Shown here piece by piece: positions 18,265-26,968 of a stretch of DNA of 64,000 nucleotides. A program made the position numbers and the translations under genes. Within the stretch, counting starts at the first letter, position 1, and each line of letters starts with the position of its first letter. The notes beneath the pieces were generated by a model. It did no database searches and was not told the DNA's origin. It worked only from the letters and a program-made list of their open reading frames with translations. The DNA comes from Parabacteroides acidifaciens (GTDB lineage Bacteria > Bacteroidota > Bacteroidia > Bacteroidales > Tannerellaceae): NCBI RefSeq assembly GCF_003363715.1, contig NZ_QREV01000012.1, positions 1 to 64,000 of the forward strand. Reading direction: 5' to 3'.

Positions 18265-19428
18265 TTAAACATTCTCCTCCTGGATAAAAGCAGTAAAAGT
18301 GCGTAAGATGATTTTCATATCCAGCGCGAAAGAAAATGTACGGGCATATTTAATATCCAGTTGTTTGCGCTCTTCAGGTGACAATTTGCCGGAGCTTCCC
18401 CGCTTTTCCACCTGCCAAAGGCCGGTTAACCCTGAAGGGGCCATAAAACGTTCTATGTAACTGTCAGAAGTAAGTTGCTCCGCTTCGTAGATGGGGAGAG
18501 GACGGTTACCAACAACAGACATATCGCCTTTTAGTATGTTGAATAGTTGCGGGAGTTCGTCAATACTGTATTTGCGGATAAATTGACCTACGCGGGTAAT
18601 GCGCGGATCGTTTTCCATTTTAAAGAAAGTATTGGCCCGTTCTGTCGATTTATTTTTCAGATAATCTTGCTCATTTGTACTAAAGTTATCAGAAAATAAA
18701 ACAGCACTTGGCATTTGGCCATTTACCGTAGCTACCTGCAGTGCTGCAGGAGCCGAAGAGCTTAACTCTTCGGCTTCCATGACATATTGGTTTTGCGTCC
18801 TGTATTCAGCCAGCCTTTTATCTGCATCAGGATACATGGAGCGGAATTTATAAAAATCGAATATTTTGTAATTACTGCCGACACGCTTTGATTTGTAAAC
18901 GACCGACCCCTTGCTTTCCAGTTCTATCGCAATAGCGGTTAGGATGAAAACAGGAGACAGGCATATTATCGCTCCTAATGATGCAACAATATCGAAAGCC
19001 CGTTTCCAAAGGGGGAGGCGGAAAAATGATAATCCGCCAATAACTTCATTTGGTTTTTCGTTTATGGCTTTTTTATTTGAGAAATCTTCGGCTATGGCAA
19101 GTAAACGGAGTAAGTCTTCTTTGGTAATCTCTTCCGTTATGACACAGTTGACTCCGGCCTTTATATATGCAATTTTGTCTTCTTTGCTCAATGAACGGCC
19201 AAACAAAATAATATATGCATTTGAATAAAGTTGGCGTAATTTCCGAATTGTATCCTGATCTGCATGAACATCATTCTTTTCCAAGAATACACAAATACTG
19301 GAAGAGTTAAGATGCTCCATTACCTGACAAAAATTTGTCAATGTCAGGCATTCCAATACACTTTGATTTAAGGCTCTCTCCAACCGTTGCGGTAATGAAG
19401 AGTGATTTCCTAAAAAGATATATTCCAT
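18265..19428 (-). CDS. Initiating sugar transferase with N-terminal pseudo-receiver domain
   Basis: Residues about 140-387 form a bacterial sugar transferase (WbaP/WcaJ/ExoY type): LWKRAFDIVASLGAI is the re-entrant membrane helix, KSKRVGSNYKIFDFYKFRSM the catalytic stretch, and IRKYSIDELPQLFNILKGDM the conserved C-terminal motif. It would move a sugar phosphate from a nucleotide sugar to undecaprenyl phosphate, starting each repeat unit. Residues about 1-115 resemble a response-regulator receiver fold, with IAYIKAGVNCVITEE matching the late receiver helix and strand, but the acceptor Asp position reads FLEKND. It sits 5 bp from a single-domain receiver gene, so regulation by pairing of receiver folds is an attractive idea. 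Confidence 0.85.
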   Translation of the reverse strand: MEYIFLGNHSSLPQRLERALNQSVLECLTLTNFCQVMEHLNSSSICVFLEKNDVHADQDTIRKLRQLYSNAYIILFGRSLSKEDKIAYIKAGVNCVITEEITKEDLLRLLAIAEDFSNKKAINEKPNEVIGGLSFFRLPLWKRAFDIVASLGAIICLSPVFILTAIAIELESKGSVVYKSKRVGSNYKIFDFYKFRSMYPDADKRLAEYRTQNQYVMEAEELSSSAPAALQVATVNGQMPSAVLFSDNFSTNEQDYLKNKSTERANTFFKMENDPRITRVGQFIRKYSIDELPQLFNILKGDMSVVGNRPLPIYEAEQLTSDSYIERFMAPSGLTGLWQVEKRGSSGKLSPEERKQLDIKYARTFSFALDMKIILRTFTAFIQEENV

Positions 19429-19433
19429 ATCTA

Positions 19434-19796
19434 TTATTTTACAATTCTTTTTACCCTTATTCTTAATTCTTCAGGATTGAATGGTTTTACGATGAAATCT
19501 TCAGCTCCGTGTTCTAATAAACGTATTCTTGTCGCACTGCCTTCCTCGCTTGATAGGACCAGAATAGGAATATGATTGAAAAGGTCATTCCCTTTCAAAT
19601 AACAGACAAATTCTTCACCACTCATTTCCGGCATGTTCAGATCAGATATAATACCGTCCGGGATATTACCTTCGTTCATCCACGATATGGCCTTTACCGG
19701 ATTCTCCATGTACACTACCTGATACGAACTGGATAAGTAGATCATAATGATCTTTGCTATCTCCGGTTTATCATCAACAATTAGAATCGACTTCAT
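19434..19796 (-). CDS. Single-domain response regulator (CheY-like)
   Basis: The 120-residue protein is one receiver domain: acidic pair DD at 8-9, phosphoacceptor D52 in ISDLNMPEMSG, and the conserved lysine in VKPFNPEEL near residue 103. No output domain follows. It is the first gene of the long minus-strand polysaccharide operon and lies 5 bp before the sugar transferase whose N-terminus is itself receiver-like. A direct protein contact controlling the first step of synthesis is more likely than DNA binding. Its kinase is not in this operon; a soluble or hybrid kinase elsewhere would be needed. Confidence 0.85.
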   Translation of the reverse strand: MKSILIVDDKPEIAKIIMIYLSSSYQVVYMENPVKAISWMNEGNIPDGIISDLNMPEMSGEEFVCYLKGNDLFNHIPILVLSSEEGSATRIRLLEHGAEDFIVKPFNPEELRIRVKRIVK

Positions 19797-19881
19797 CTTT
19801 GGCTATTTAACATTTCCCTGCAACTCTGTTATAAATTGACTGACTTTTCATGTCTGGACACAGATATTCATAAATAAAAAT

Positions 19882-19909
19882 CCCTAACCTAAAAGTTTTT
19901 AGGATAGGG
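19882..19909 (-). terminator. Attenuator-like hairpin in the polysaccharide operon leader
   Basis: On the minus strand CCCTATCCTAAAA is followed almost at once by TTTTAGGTTAGGG, giving a stem of about 12 pairs with one T-T mismatch, then ATTTTTATTT. It lies between the predicted transcription start (about 19956) and the first start codon (19796), so it could stop transcription early unless overridden. Bacteroides capsule operons are known to use leader antitermination by UpxY proteins; no UpxY gene is seen here. Confidence 0.55.
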
Positions 19910-19962
19910 TTAGTCGTTTATAATTTCATTGGAATAATAGTGTCTACGCGAACAAGTCTTTG

Positions 19963-19992
19963 CAAAATTAGATAAAACTTTTGAAAATCAAA
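19963..19992 (-). promoter_or_regulatory. Promoter of the minus-strand polysaccharide operon
   Basis: On the minus strand TTTG (19992-19989) is followed after 18 bp by TAATTTTG (19970-19963). This fits the Bacteroidetes housekeeping pattern of TTTG and TAnnTTTG well. Confidence 0.65.
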
Positions 19993-20098
19993 GAATATTA
20001 AGCCGTAAATTTACGGAAAATGTGTATTCTGTACTGTTTTGGAGGAATTTATGGTTTTTTCAGTCTGGTGTTAGGCTTGGTGACTCTGTTTTCGACAC

Positions 20099-20158
20099 AA
20101 AACATATATGCTTCGTTTTCAAAACAGGGGCGTCTTAAAAACGAAGCATATATGTTTT
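20099..20158. terminator. Strong stem-loop with 21-bp perfect arms
   Basis: The arms at 20099-20119 and 20138-20158 are perfectly complementary over 21 bases (AAAACATATATGCTTCGTTTT), with an 18-base loop. The stem ends in A/T tracts on both sides, so it can act in either direction. It touches the stop codon of the 20158-20610 gene and most likely ends that transcript, while separating it from the polysaccharide operon. Confidence 0.75.
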
Positions 20159-20610
20159 TATTCTTCTACTTGTACCTTCACGATTACTTTACGGATGTTC
20201 CCCTGGCCGATACCGGGTGCATGGCCGTCTTCCGGGAAATAGATGGCAAACTGTCCCGGGTAGATTTTTGTGTAGGCAGTCGGACGGTCGACATAAAATG
20301 TAATGTCTTTCTGTTCATTGTAGGGAGCTGATTCTTCCTGTAACTCGCATCCGGGTTTCCAACCGATTTTTTCAACGCCTAACAAAGGCATCTGGATGTC
20401 AATGTATTTTTTATGCGTTTCGATAGCGGCATCTTGTTTCTCTTTGCCGAAGATACTGGCGATGCTTACATATAAACGGGAACCATCCAGTTCATATTTC
20501 CCATCTTCCATTTTAGAGAAGTCGGTGGATTTTACATAATCGAATGCTTTTTTGAATAGAGGATGCAGGCATTCGATTTTTTCTGTGTTGTTCAATGAAT
20601 CAAGTATCAT
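20158..20610 (-). CDS. YhcH/YjgK/YiaL family protein (DUF386, sugar anomerase-like)
   Basis: This 150-residue cupin-type protein matches the YhcH family: HKKYIDIQMPLLGVEKIGW holds the conserved histidine and acidic residues that bind metal, and AIYFPEDGHAPGI ends the barrel. Escherichia coli YhcH (NanQ) speeds anomerisation of N-acetylneuraminate, and other members act with sugar-catabolic operons. No sialic acid genes are nearby, so the exact sugar is open. The gene stands alone, with its terminator at 20099-20158 and a divergent copA upstream. Confidence 0.75.
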   Translation of the reverse strand: MILDSLNNTEKIECLHPLFKKAFDYVKSTDFSKMEDGKYELDGSRLYVSIASIFGKEKQDAAIETHKKYIDIQMPLLGVEKIGWKPGCELQEESAPYNEQKDITFYVDRPTAYTKIYPGQFAIYFPEDGHAPGIGQGNIRKVIVKVQVEE

Positions 20611-20753
20611 ACGTCTTAAATTTTAATTCGTTCATTCGTTTGATTATTGGACAAAGGTCGCATATTCGAATGTTAAATAATAGCCCCTTTCTGCAAATAA
20701 TTCTATTAAATTCACAGAATCTTTTTTTAATTCCGGGATAACCGAATAAACCG

Positions 20754-20761
20754 TATCTTTG
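20754..20761 (+). promoter_or_regulatory. copA: Candidate -7 box for copA
   Basis: TATCTTTG matches TAnnTTTG and would start transcription at about 20768. That makes the in-frame TTG at 20770 an unlikely start and favours the ATG at 20800. A T-rich stretch (20721-20728) lies near the -33 position but the spacing is long. Confidence 0.5.
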
Positions 20762-20799
20762 TTATACTATTGGAAACAATTTTGACATCTAAACGCGAT

Positions 20800-23010
20800 A
20801 TGAGAGAAATAGAAACTAAAATATTGCCTGTCCTTGAAATGAGTTGTGCTGTTTGTGCAGGTAATGTGGAGAGCACGGTACAGGCTTTACCAGGCGTAGA
20901 GAAGGCGGCTGTGAATTTTGCAGCTAATACGTTGACGGTTACCTACCATCCTACTGTTATTACTTTGCAAGCCATGCAAGCTGCCGTACAGGCTGCCGGA
21001 TATGATTTGATCGTCGAGGCGGAAGACCCCGTGGCCATGCAGGAAGAGATGGCTCGCGAGCATTACAGGGTCTTGAAACGGAATACGATAGGGGCATGGG
21101 TGTTATCCATTCCTTTAGCCCTGTTAGGGATGGTATTCATGCATATGCCGTTCGGAAACTGGATTATGATGGCGTTGGCATTGGCTATCATGGTCTTTTT
21201 CGGCCGTTCGTTCTATGTGAGCGGAGTGCGGCATGCGTTAAAGGGAAAGGCCAATATGGATACATTGGTGGCGCTCAGTACTTCGATCGCTTTCCTGTTC
21301 AGTCTTTTCAATACATTGTGTCCCGGTTTTTGGCTGGATAAAGGTTTGGAGCCTCATGTCTATTATGAAGCATCCGGAGTGATCATAGCCTTTGTATTGT
21401 TGGGGAAATTGATGGAAGAGCGGGCCAAGAACAGTACTTCTTCGGCTATAAAAGGGTTGATGGGGTTGCAGCCTAAGACTGCCCGGCTGGTTACGGATGG
21501 AAAAGAGGAAGAAGTACCGATCTCTACGCTTCAGGTGGGAAATGTCGTGAGTGTACGTCCCGGGGAAAAGATCCCGGTGGACGGGACTCTGTTGCAGGGA
21601 AATTCATCCGTGGATGAAAGTATGTTGAGTGGTGAACCGATCCCGGTGGAGAAAGTGGCAGGCGACCGTGTCCTGGCGGGAACCATCAACCAAAAAGGCG
21701 CTTTTACAATGGAAGCGACAGGCGTTGGCAACACAACTGTCCTGGCTCAGATCGTACAGATGGTACAGGCTGCGCAGGGGAGTAAAGCGCCGGTCCAGCG
21801 TATTGTTGATAAAATAAGCGGTATATTTGTACCTGTCGTTGTCTTGTTATCGCTGATCACATTTGTCTGTTGGCTGGTGATCGGCGGCGAGGGATACTTC
21901 TCGTATGCACTGCTATCGGCTGTTTCGGTCTTGGTGATCGCCTGCCCGTGTGCTTTGGGGTTAGCTACTCCGACAGCCTTGATGGTCGGAATGGGAAAAG
22001 GGGCGGAACGTCATATCCTGATAAAGGATGCTTTTGCACTGGAGAATTTATGTAAGATCGATACGGTTGTGATGGATAAGACCGGGACATTGACGGAAGG
22101 CATTCCTGTTGTTACGGATTCTTACTGGATTTCAGAGGATAACACCCGTTATCTGGATATCTTATATACGGCGGAACAGAAATCCGAACACCCTTTGGCT
22201 TTCGCCATCATCCGCTGGTTGGATGATTCCGGGGCGAAGGTTTGCGACACGGATAACTTCGAAAGTCTGACAGGCCGTGGCGTTCGCATCCAGGTGGAAG
22301 GTGTCACGTATTGGGTCGGTAGCCAGGGATTGTTAGAAATATTCCAGGCAAATGTTCCCGAAAAGGTACGGAAGCAGATCGAAAAGTGGCAGGAAGAGGG
22401 GCAAAGCGTTGTCTTTTACGGGCAGGATGCCACACTGTTGGCTGTCCTGGCTATCTCGGATCGCATCAAGCCCACATCAGCTGCCGCTGTTAAGGAGCTG
22501 AAAAAGCAGGGGATAGAAGTCCATCTTTTGACTGGCGACGGTGTACGGACAGCCGAGCGGGTGGCCGCAACATTGGGAATCGACTATTATAAGGCAGAAG
22601 TGATGCCCAACGATAAGGAAGCATACATCGTTTCCCTCCAGCAGCAGGGAAAGAAAGTGGCAATGGTCGGCGACGGTATCAACGACTCGCAGGCGCTTGC
22701 CCGTGCAGATGTCAGCATAGCGATGGGGAAAGGGACGGATATCGCCATGGATGTGGCAATGGTTACGCTCATTACGTCCGATCTGTTGTTGCTTCCCGAG
22801 GCTATCCGCCTGTCGAAGCAGACAGTCCGGCTGATCTATCAGAACCTGTTCTGGGCGTTTATATATAACGTAATAGGTATTCCGTTGGCAGCAGGTGTCT
22901 TGTTCCCGGTTAACGGACTGTTGTTAAATCCGATGTTGGCGAGTGCGGCGATGGCATTCAGTTCCGTATCGGTAGTATTGAATAGTTTACGATTAAAATT
23001 CATGAAATAA
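20800..23010 (+). CDS. copA: Copper-exporting P1B-type ATPase CopA
   Basis: The cation pump for copper in the inner membrane. An N-terminal heavy-metal domain carries MSCAVC (Cys16 and Cys19). Transmembrane helices surround the P1B metal site IACPCALG (CPC at about 382-384). The phosphorylation motif DKTGTL starts near residue 426, SEHPLA is the HP motif of the nucleotide domain, and VGDGIND closes the catalytic fold. I start at the ATG at 20800 because of the promoter position and because residues upstream of it do not resemble the family. A small metal-binding protein follows 15 bp later, the usual pump-plus-chaperone arrangement. Ag(I) is a likely alternative substrate. Confidence 0.92.
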   Translation: MREIETKILPVLEMSCAVCAGNVESTVQALPGVEKAAVNFAANTLTVTYHPTVITLQAMQAAVQAAGYDLIVEAEDPVAMQEEMAREHYRVLKRNTIGAWVLSIPLALLGMVFMHMPFGNWIMMALALAIMVFFGRSFYVSGVRHALKGKANMDTLVALSTSIAFLFSLFNTLCPGFWLDKGLEPHVYYEASGVIIAFVLLGKLMEERAKNSTSSAIKGLMGLQPKTARLVTDGKEEEVPISTLQVGNVVSVRPGEKIPVDGTLLQGNSSVDESMLSGEPIPVEKVAGDRVLAGTINQKGAFTMEATGVGNTTVLAQIVQMVQAAQGSKAPVQRIVDKISGIFVPVVVLLSLITFVCWLVIGGEGYFSYALLSAVSVLVIACPCALGLATPTALMVGMGKGAERHILIKDAFALENLCKIDTVVMDKTGTLTEGIPVVTDSYWISEDNTRYLDILYTAEQKSEHPLAFAIIRWLDDSGAKVCDTDNFESLTGRGVRIQVEGVTYWVGSQGLLEIFQANVPEKVRKQIEKWQEEGQSVVFYGQDATLLAVLAISDRIKPTSAAAVKELKKQGIEVHLLTGDGVRTAERVAATLGIDYYKAEVMPNDKEAYIVSLQQQGKKVAMVGDGINDSQALARADVSIAMGKGTDIAMDVAMVTLITSDLLLLPEAIRLSKQTVRLIYQNLFWAFIYNVIGIPLAAGVLFPVNGLLLNPMLASAAMAFSSVSVVLNSLRLKFMK

Positions 23011-23025
23011 CAATTTAAAATTAGC

Positions 23026-23238
23026 ATGATTATGGCAACAATGAAATTTAAGACAAATGCCAAATGTGGCGGATGTGTATCTGCAATAGGTGCAAAGCTT
23101 AATACGATAATGTCTTCAGACGACTGGTCGATCAACTTGGCCGATCCGAATAAGGTCTTGGAAGTAAAAACGAATATTGCGCCTGCAACCGTGATCGCAA
23201 CCGTAAAAGAAGCTGGTTTCAAAGCCGAACAGCTTTAA
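23026..23238 (+). CDS. Small heavy-metal-associated domain protein (CopZ-like)
   Basis: A 70-residue HMA-type protein with one CGGC motif (C14 to C17) at the position of the CxxC metal site and a short ferredoxin-like beta-alpha-beta pattern. It probably carries Cu(I) to CopA, which lies 15 bp upstream. A second ATG at 23032 gives a start only two codons later. The CGGC in place of the common CxAC form is slightly unusual. The next gene starts 5 bp after its stop, so all three are probably one transcript. Confidence 0.75.
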   Translation: MIMATMKFKTNAKCGGCVSAIGAKLNTIMSSDDWSINLADPNKVLEVKTNIAPATVIATVKEAGFKAEQL

Positions 23239-23242
23239 CCGG

Positions 23243-23896
23243 ATGGTTGCCCGACAAAGACAAACTCACGGCGAGGAAGTCGCCAATGTGCTGACACACG
23301 GTGCCGGGATGCTCTTTGGCATAGCCGCAATCATTGTTTTAATGACAGCGGCTATCCGTAGCGGTAATCCCTGGGCGGTCGGTAGTTTTGCCGTTTACTC
23401 TGTTTGCATGACGCTTTCATACGTGACTTCAACTTTCTACCATGCTTCGACGAATGCGCGGCAGAAAAGACTGTTGCGCCGGTTCGATCATAGTGCCATC
23501 TATTTGCATATTGCAGGAACATATACGCCGTTTACCCTGGTTGCTCTCCGGCAGGAAGGGTATTGGGGATGGACGCTTTTTGCAGTTGTATGGATTGCCG
23601 CTGTGGTTGGCGTCTGGCTCAGTTTTCGCAGGATGAGGAAGAAAGACCATTTGAAAACAGTCTGCTATCTGGCAATGGGCTGGGTGGTTGTTATCGCCTT
23701 TAAGCCTTTGCTCCATGTTCTTCATGAAACGGATTCGATGGATGTGTTATATTGGTTGATCGGCGGCGGTCTTTTCTATACAGCCGGCAGTCTGTGCTTT
23801 TTCTTGGATAAATACAAATATATGCATCCGGCCTGGCATCTCTTTGTGCTCGGGGGAAGCGTCTGTCACTTTATATCGGTTTATCTGTTGGTATAA
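23243..23896 (+). CDS. Hemolysin III/PAQR family membrane protein
   Basis: Seven hydrophobic segments fill the 217 residues. EEVANVLTHGAG at the start is the family signature, STFYHAS (about 71) carries the conserved serine and histidine, FDHSAIYLHIAGTYTPF (about 81-97) holds the Asp-His pair, and HLFVLGGSVCHF near the end holds the last histidines. These form the metal site of PAQR proteins. Despite the name, a lytic role is not established for most members. It follows the copper genes by 5 bp, which is more likely chance clustering than proof of a copper function. Confidence 0.8.
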   Translation: MVARQRQTHGEEVANVLTHGAGMLFGIAAIIVLMTAAIRSGNPWAVGSFAVYSVCMTLSYVTSTFYHASTNARQKRLLRRFDHSAIYLHIAGTYTPFTLVALRQEGYWGWTLFAVVWIAAVVGVWLSFRRMRKKDHLKTVCYLAMGWVVVIAFKPLLHVLHETDSMDVLYWLIGGGLFYTAGSLCFFLDKYKYMHPAWHLFVLGGSVCHFISVYLLV

Positions 23897-24070
23897 AAAC
23901 GAAAGGAGGATGTGTCAAAAGTAAGTTCTAACGCTTTAGCGTGTCATTGCGGGCTTGCCCCGCAATCTTATCCTAAATTGATTTACAATGGATTAGGATG
24001 GGATGGCGGGTCAAGCCCGCCAAGACACAGACGCTATAATTAGGACTTTTGACACATCCTCTTCGTTTTC
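23897..24070. repeat. Palindromic MITE-like repeat, copy A
   Basis: The outer arms are inverted repeats: GAGGATGTGTCAAAAGT at 23906-23922 matches ACTTTTGACACATCCTC at 24045-24061, and AAAACGAA/TTCGTTTT extends them outward. Inside are two hairpins, TTGCGGGCTTGCCCCGCAA and GGCGGGTCAAGCCCGCC. A related copy in the opposite orientation is at 45588-45815. It lies between two convergent genes and may act as their shared terminator. No transposase is encoded. Confidence 0.75.
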
Positions 24071-24075
24071 ATTCA

Positions 24076-25395
24076 TTATAGTCCGCTGAAATCCACCCCG
24101 TCGAATATTAACGAAGGAACGCGCCAGCTGGAATAGGTGCGCGGGTCGTTTCCGATTTCGGCAAGGTTGCTCCACAGGGAAATCATGTTGCCGGTCGCAT
24201 TCATTTCAGAGATCGGTTGTGTCAGTTTCCCTTTTTCGATCAGGAAGCCTTCCACGCCATAAGAGAAGTCGCCGGTCGTGCTGTTGCTGTTACCGCCATT
24301 AAAGCCGGTTACCAAGATCCCTTTATCGACAGAAGCGATCAAACCTTCCGTATCTTTATTACCCATCTGCATCGTCAGAATGGAAGGAGAGGCTATTGTC
24401 TGCTTCATGTCCATTTTGTTGGCAGAATAGGTATCGATATAGTATGTTTTCAGGATACCGTTTTCAAAAACCGGCATACGTTTAGTCGCTACACCTTCGC
24501 CATCGAAGTAGCGGGCACCGGATGCACCCACCATGTGCGGCTCATCGATAATCGTTAACTTGTCGCCCAATACTTTCTGATCGATCTTATCCAGAAGGAA
24601 AGAGTTTTTCTGCTGAATGGAAGAACCGTATAAAGCGTCGATTACCGGAGAGATCAGGCGGGCGGAGTTCATATTGTCTACCACCATCTGATACTTGCCG
24701 GAAGCCACTTTTTTCTGTCCCAATTTACGTAGGACCCGTTCCAGGGCTTTTACTCCTAATCCCTCTTTTATCAATGCATCGTAATAAAGGGAAGAATCGA
24801 ACCAGTACGATTCCGGACGGGCATCGCCTTCGCCCTTGATGCTTACGCTGGCTACCAGGCTGAAAGAAGAACCGGAGGCTTCTCCTTCAAAACCATTGCT
24901 GGCAACCATATATTTGAAGTCTTTCTCGTCGCTGTAGGATGAGTTGGCGGAGATGATGCGATTGTCTTTGCCCATCATTTCGTTGCAGACATTCATGGCG
25001 AGTGCCACTTTGTCGTCCGGCTGTATCGAATCGAATTTCGGATCCATCAGCTGCAGGTCTGCACTGCCACCTTTATAATAGAGAGAAGCGTCGGGCAATG
25101 TACGGGCTTTGTCTTCCGCCAGGAACCGGGTCGAATCGATGCCATTGCGGATAAAACCTTCCAGCTCCTTTTTATCCAGACGGTTTGTGGAGAAAGAACC
25201 GAAACGTCCGTCCACATACAGGTGGATCACCAGACTGTTTTCCGATGCCTGCTGCAAACGATCCATTTTCATGTCGCGTATTTCGAAAGAACTGCTTGAG
25301 CCGTTATAGATACTCACGCGTGAGGCCTGGCAACCGTTTTTCAGGGCAAACTCCATCGCCCATTGAGCCAGTTTTTTATTTTCGTTCGTTATCAT
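24076..25395 (-). CDS. tldE: TldE/PmbA-type metalloprotease subunit
   Basis: A 439-residue TldD/PmbA family protein without the HExxxH metal motif, as expected for the TldE partner. Typical segments are LVASVSIKGEGDARPESYW in mid-protein and GARYFDGEGVATKR toward the C-terminal half, and TGFNGGNSNSTTGDFSYG near the end. TldD and TldE form a barrel-shaped heterodimer that trims unfolded peptides or modified peptides such as microcins. The partner tldD lies 32 bp upstream. No signal peptide is visible here, in contrast to the TldD partner. Confidence 0.85.
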   Translation of the reverse strand: MITNENKKLAQWAMEFALKNGCQASRVSIYNGSSSSFEIRDMKMDRLQQASENSLVIHLYVDGRFGSFSTNRLDKKELEGFIRNGIDSTRFLAEDKARTLPDASLYYKGGSADLQLMDPKFDSIQPDDKVALAMNVCNEMMGKDNRIISANSSYSDEKDFKYMVASNGFEGEASGSSFSLVASVSIKGEGDARPESYWFDSSLYYDALIKEGLGVKALERVLRKLGQKKVASGKYQMVVDNMNSARLISPVIDALYGSSIQQKNSFLLDKIDQKVLGDKLTIIDEPHMVGASGARYFDGEGVATKRMPVFENGILKTYYIDTYSANKMDMKQTIASPSILTMQMGNKDTEGLIASVDKGILVTGFNGGNSNSTTGDFSYGVEGFLIEKGKLTQPISEMNATGNMISLWSNLAEIGNDPRTYSSWRVPSLIFDGVDFSGL

Positions 25396-25427
25396 GCTAT
25401 TCTAATTATGAATTAAGAATTATGAAA

Positions 25428-26960
25428 TTAGCTTTCTCCTCCCACTGTGAGTTTACTAACCAAAGCAGATGGCATACCACAGGTAACCGGGCAGGACTGT
25501 CCGTCCTTACCGCATGTCCAGGTGCCGTTATCCATCTTATAATTGTTTCCGACCATCGTTATATCGGCCAACGCACGCGGACCGTTACCGATGATATTGA
25601 TATCCTTGATCGGCTGTGTCAGCTTGCCGTTCTCGATCAGGTAACCGTCTTTCACAAAGAACGTGAAGTCGCCTGCACCGATCTGTACCTGTCCGTTGGT
25701 GAAGCTGGAAGCATAAATACCTTTCTTTACCGTCGAGATCATCTCTTCTTCCGTTACATTGCCGGCTTCCATATAGGTAGCACGCATACGCGGGATCGGC
25801 ATCTGGCGGAATGATTCGCGGCGGCCGTTACCCGTTGACGGGATACCGTAATGTTTGGCACTGATACGGTCGTGCATATAGCTGGTCAGGATACCTTCTT
25901 TGACGATATATGTCTTCTGGCCGGGAATACCTTCGTCGTCGATATTGACAGAACCACGGTTGAAGGGGATCGTCCCGTCGTCCACTACGTTGATATGCTC
26001 GTTGCAGACCTTCTTGTTCAGCTGGTCGGAGAAGATAGAAGTATTCTTGCGGTTGAAGTCAGCCTCGAAAGCATGGCCGATTGCTTCGTGGAGCAGGATA
26101 CCGGAACCGCCGGCACCCATTACGACAGGCATTTCACCCCCTTTAGGCTTGATTGCCTGGAAGAGGATAGAAGTTTTTTCCACCGCTTCTTTTGCCACTT
26201 CGCTGATGATATCGTCTGTCAGGAACTCGGCTCCCATACGGAAAGCGCGGGAAGCATACGAGTTTTCTATTTTGCCATTGTCTTCCATGATGCAGACTGC
26301 ACTGAGTGTTACCATCGGACGGTAATCATAGTACGTCTGTCCCTCAGAGTTGCAGAACAGGATATGTGAAGTCGTGTCACCTAATGAAGCCATTACTTTA
26401 TGTACCCGTTTGTCGAGTGCAAAAATCTGGTCGTTCAGCTTCTGCAGGTAAGGAGTCTTTGCGTTTACGGCAATCTCATCCCAAGGAGTCTGTATGCCAT
26501 AATAATTATTAATGATCGGTTCCTCTGTCAGGTTTACCGGAGCTTTGCCGGCCGAACCTGTTGCGATGCGGGCAGCCGTCCGGGCTGCTTTCAGCATCTC
26601 GTCGAGCGTTACGTTTTCTACATAGGCATAACCGGTCTGATCGCCGGCCAATACACGTACACCCATACCGAAGTCGATATTGGAAGAAGCGCGGTTTACC
26701 GCCCCGTCCTGCAATCCGATGTTATTCCGGTAAGAATGTTCAAAGAACAAGTCGGCATAATCACCGCCTTTTTCGAGTGCTGCTGCCAGCACTTTTTTCA
26801 TGTCGCTTTCACTTACACCAAAATGGTTCTGAGCGAATGAGATACCGGTTGCCTTGTCTGCTTCATTACCGGCACAACTTCCCAAGAAAGAGGGAACCGC
26901 TAATGATCCGAGCATAACCATACCTCCTGTTTTAATAAAATCACGTCTGTTGTATTTCAT
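25428..26960 (-). CDS. tldD: TldD-type metalloprotease with Tat-like lipoprotein signal
   Basis: The catalytic subunit of the TldD/TldE pair. The metal motif is HEAIGH in GILLHEAIGHAFEAD, and TSFTNGQVQIGAGDFTFFV is the conserved C-terminal stretch. The N-terminus NRRDFIKTGGMVMLG is a twin-arginine-like signal, and FLGSCAG at about residues 25-31 reads as a lipobox. Known TldD proteins are cytosolic, so an exported or membrane-anchored form is unusual. The partner tldE follows 32 bp later, and the radical SAM gene lies 8 bp upstream. Confidence 0.85.
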   Translation of the reverse strand: MKYNRRDFIKTGGMVMLGSLAVPSFLGSCAGNEADKATGISFAQNHFGVSESDMKKVLAAALEKGGDYADLFFEHSYRNNIGLQDGAVNRASSNIDFGMGVRVLAGDQTGYAYVENVTLDEMLKAARTAARIATGSAGKAPVNLTEEPIINNYYGIQTPWDEIAVNAKTPYLQKLNDQIFALDKRVHKVMASLGDTTSHILFCNSEGQTYYDYRPMVTLSAVCIMEDNGKIENSYASRAFRMGAEFLTDDIISEVAKEAVEKTSILFQAIKPKGGEMPVVMGAGGSGILLHEAIGHAFEADFNRKNTSIFSDQLNKKVCNEHINVVDDGTIPFNRGSVNIDDEGIPGQKTYIVKEGILTSYMHDRISAKHYGIPSTGNGRRESFRQMPIPRMRATYMEAGNVTEEEMISTVKKGIYASSFTNGQVQIGAGDFTFFVKDGYLIENGKLTQPIKDINIIGNGPRALADITMVGNNYKMDNGTWTCGKDGQSCPVTCGMPSALVSKLTVGGES

Positions 26961-26968
26961 ATATTCGA

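Larger units (their letters stand above)
19797..20098. other. Leader and promoter region of the minus-strand polysaccharide operon
   Basis: No gene is visible in this stretch. It holds the promoter at 19963-19992 and a terminator-like hairpin at 19882-19909, leaving a leader of about 160 bases before the response regulator start. The remainder (20000-20098) shows no structure beyond the start of the stem-loop at 20099. Confidence 0.6.

Noticed and set aside
23243-23896. Hemolysin III as a toxin
   Set aside because: The sequence shows only a PAQR membrane protein; the haemolytic name is historical.
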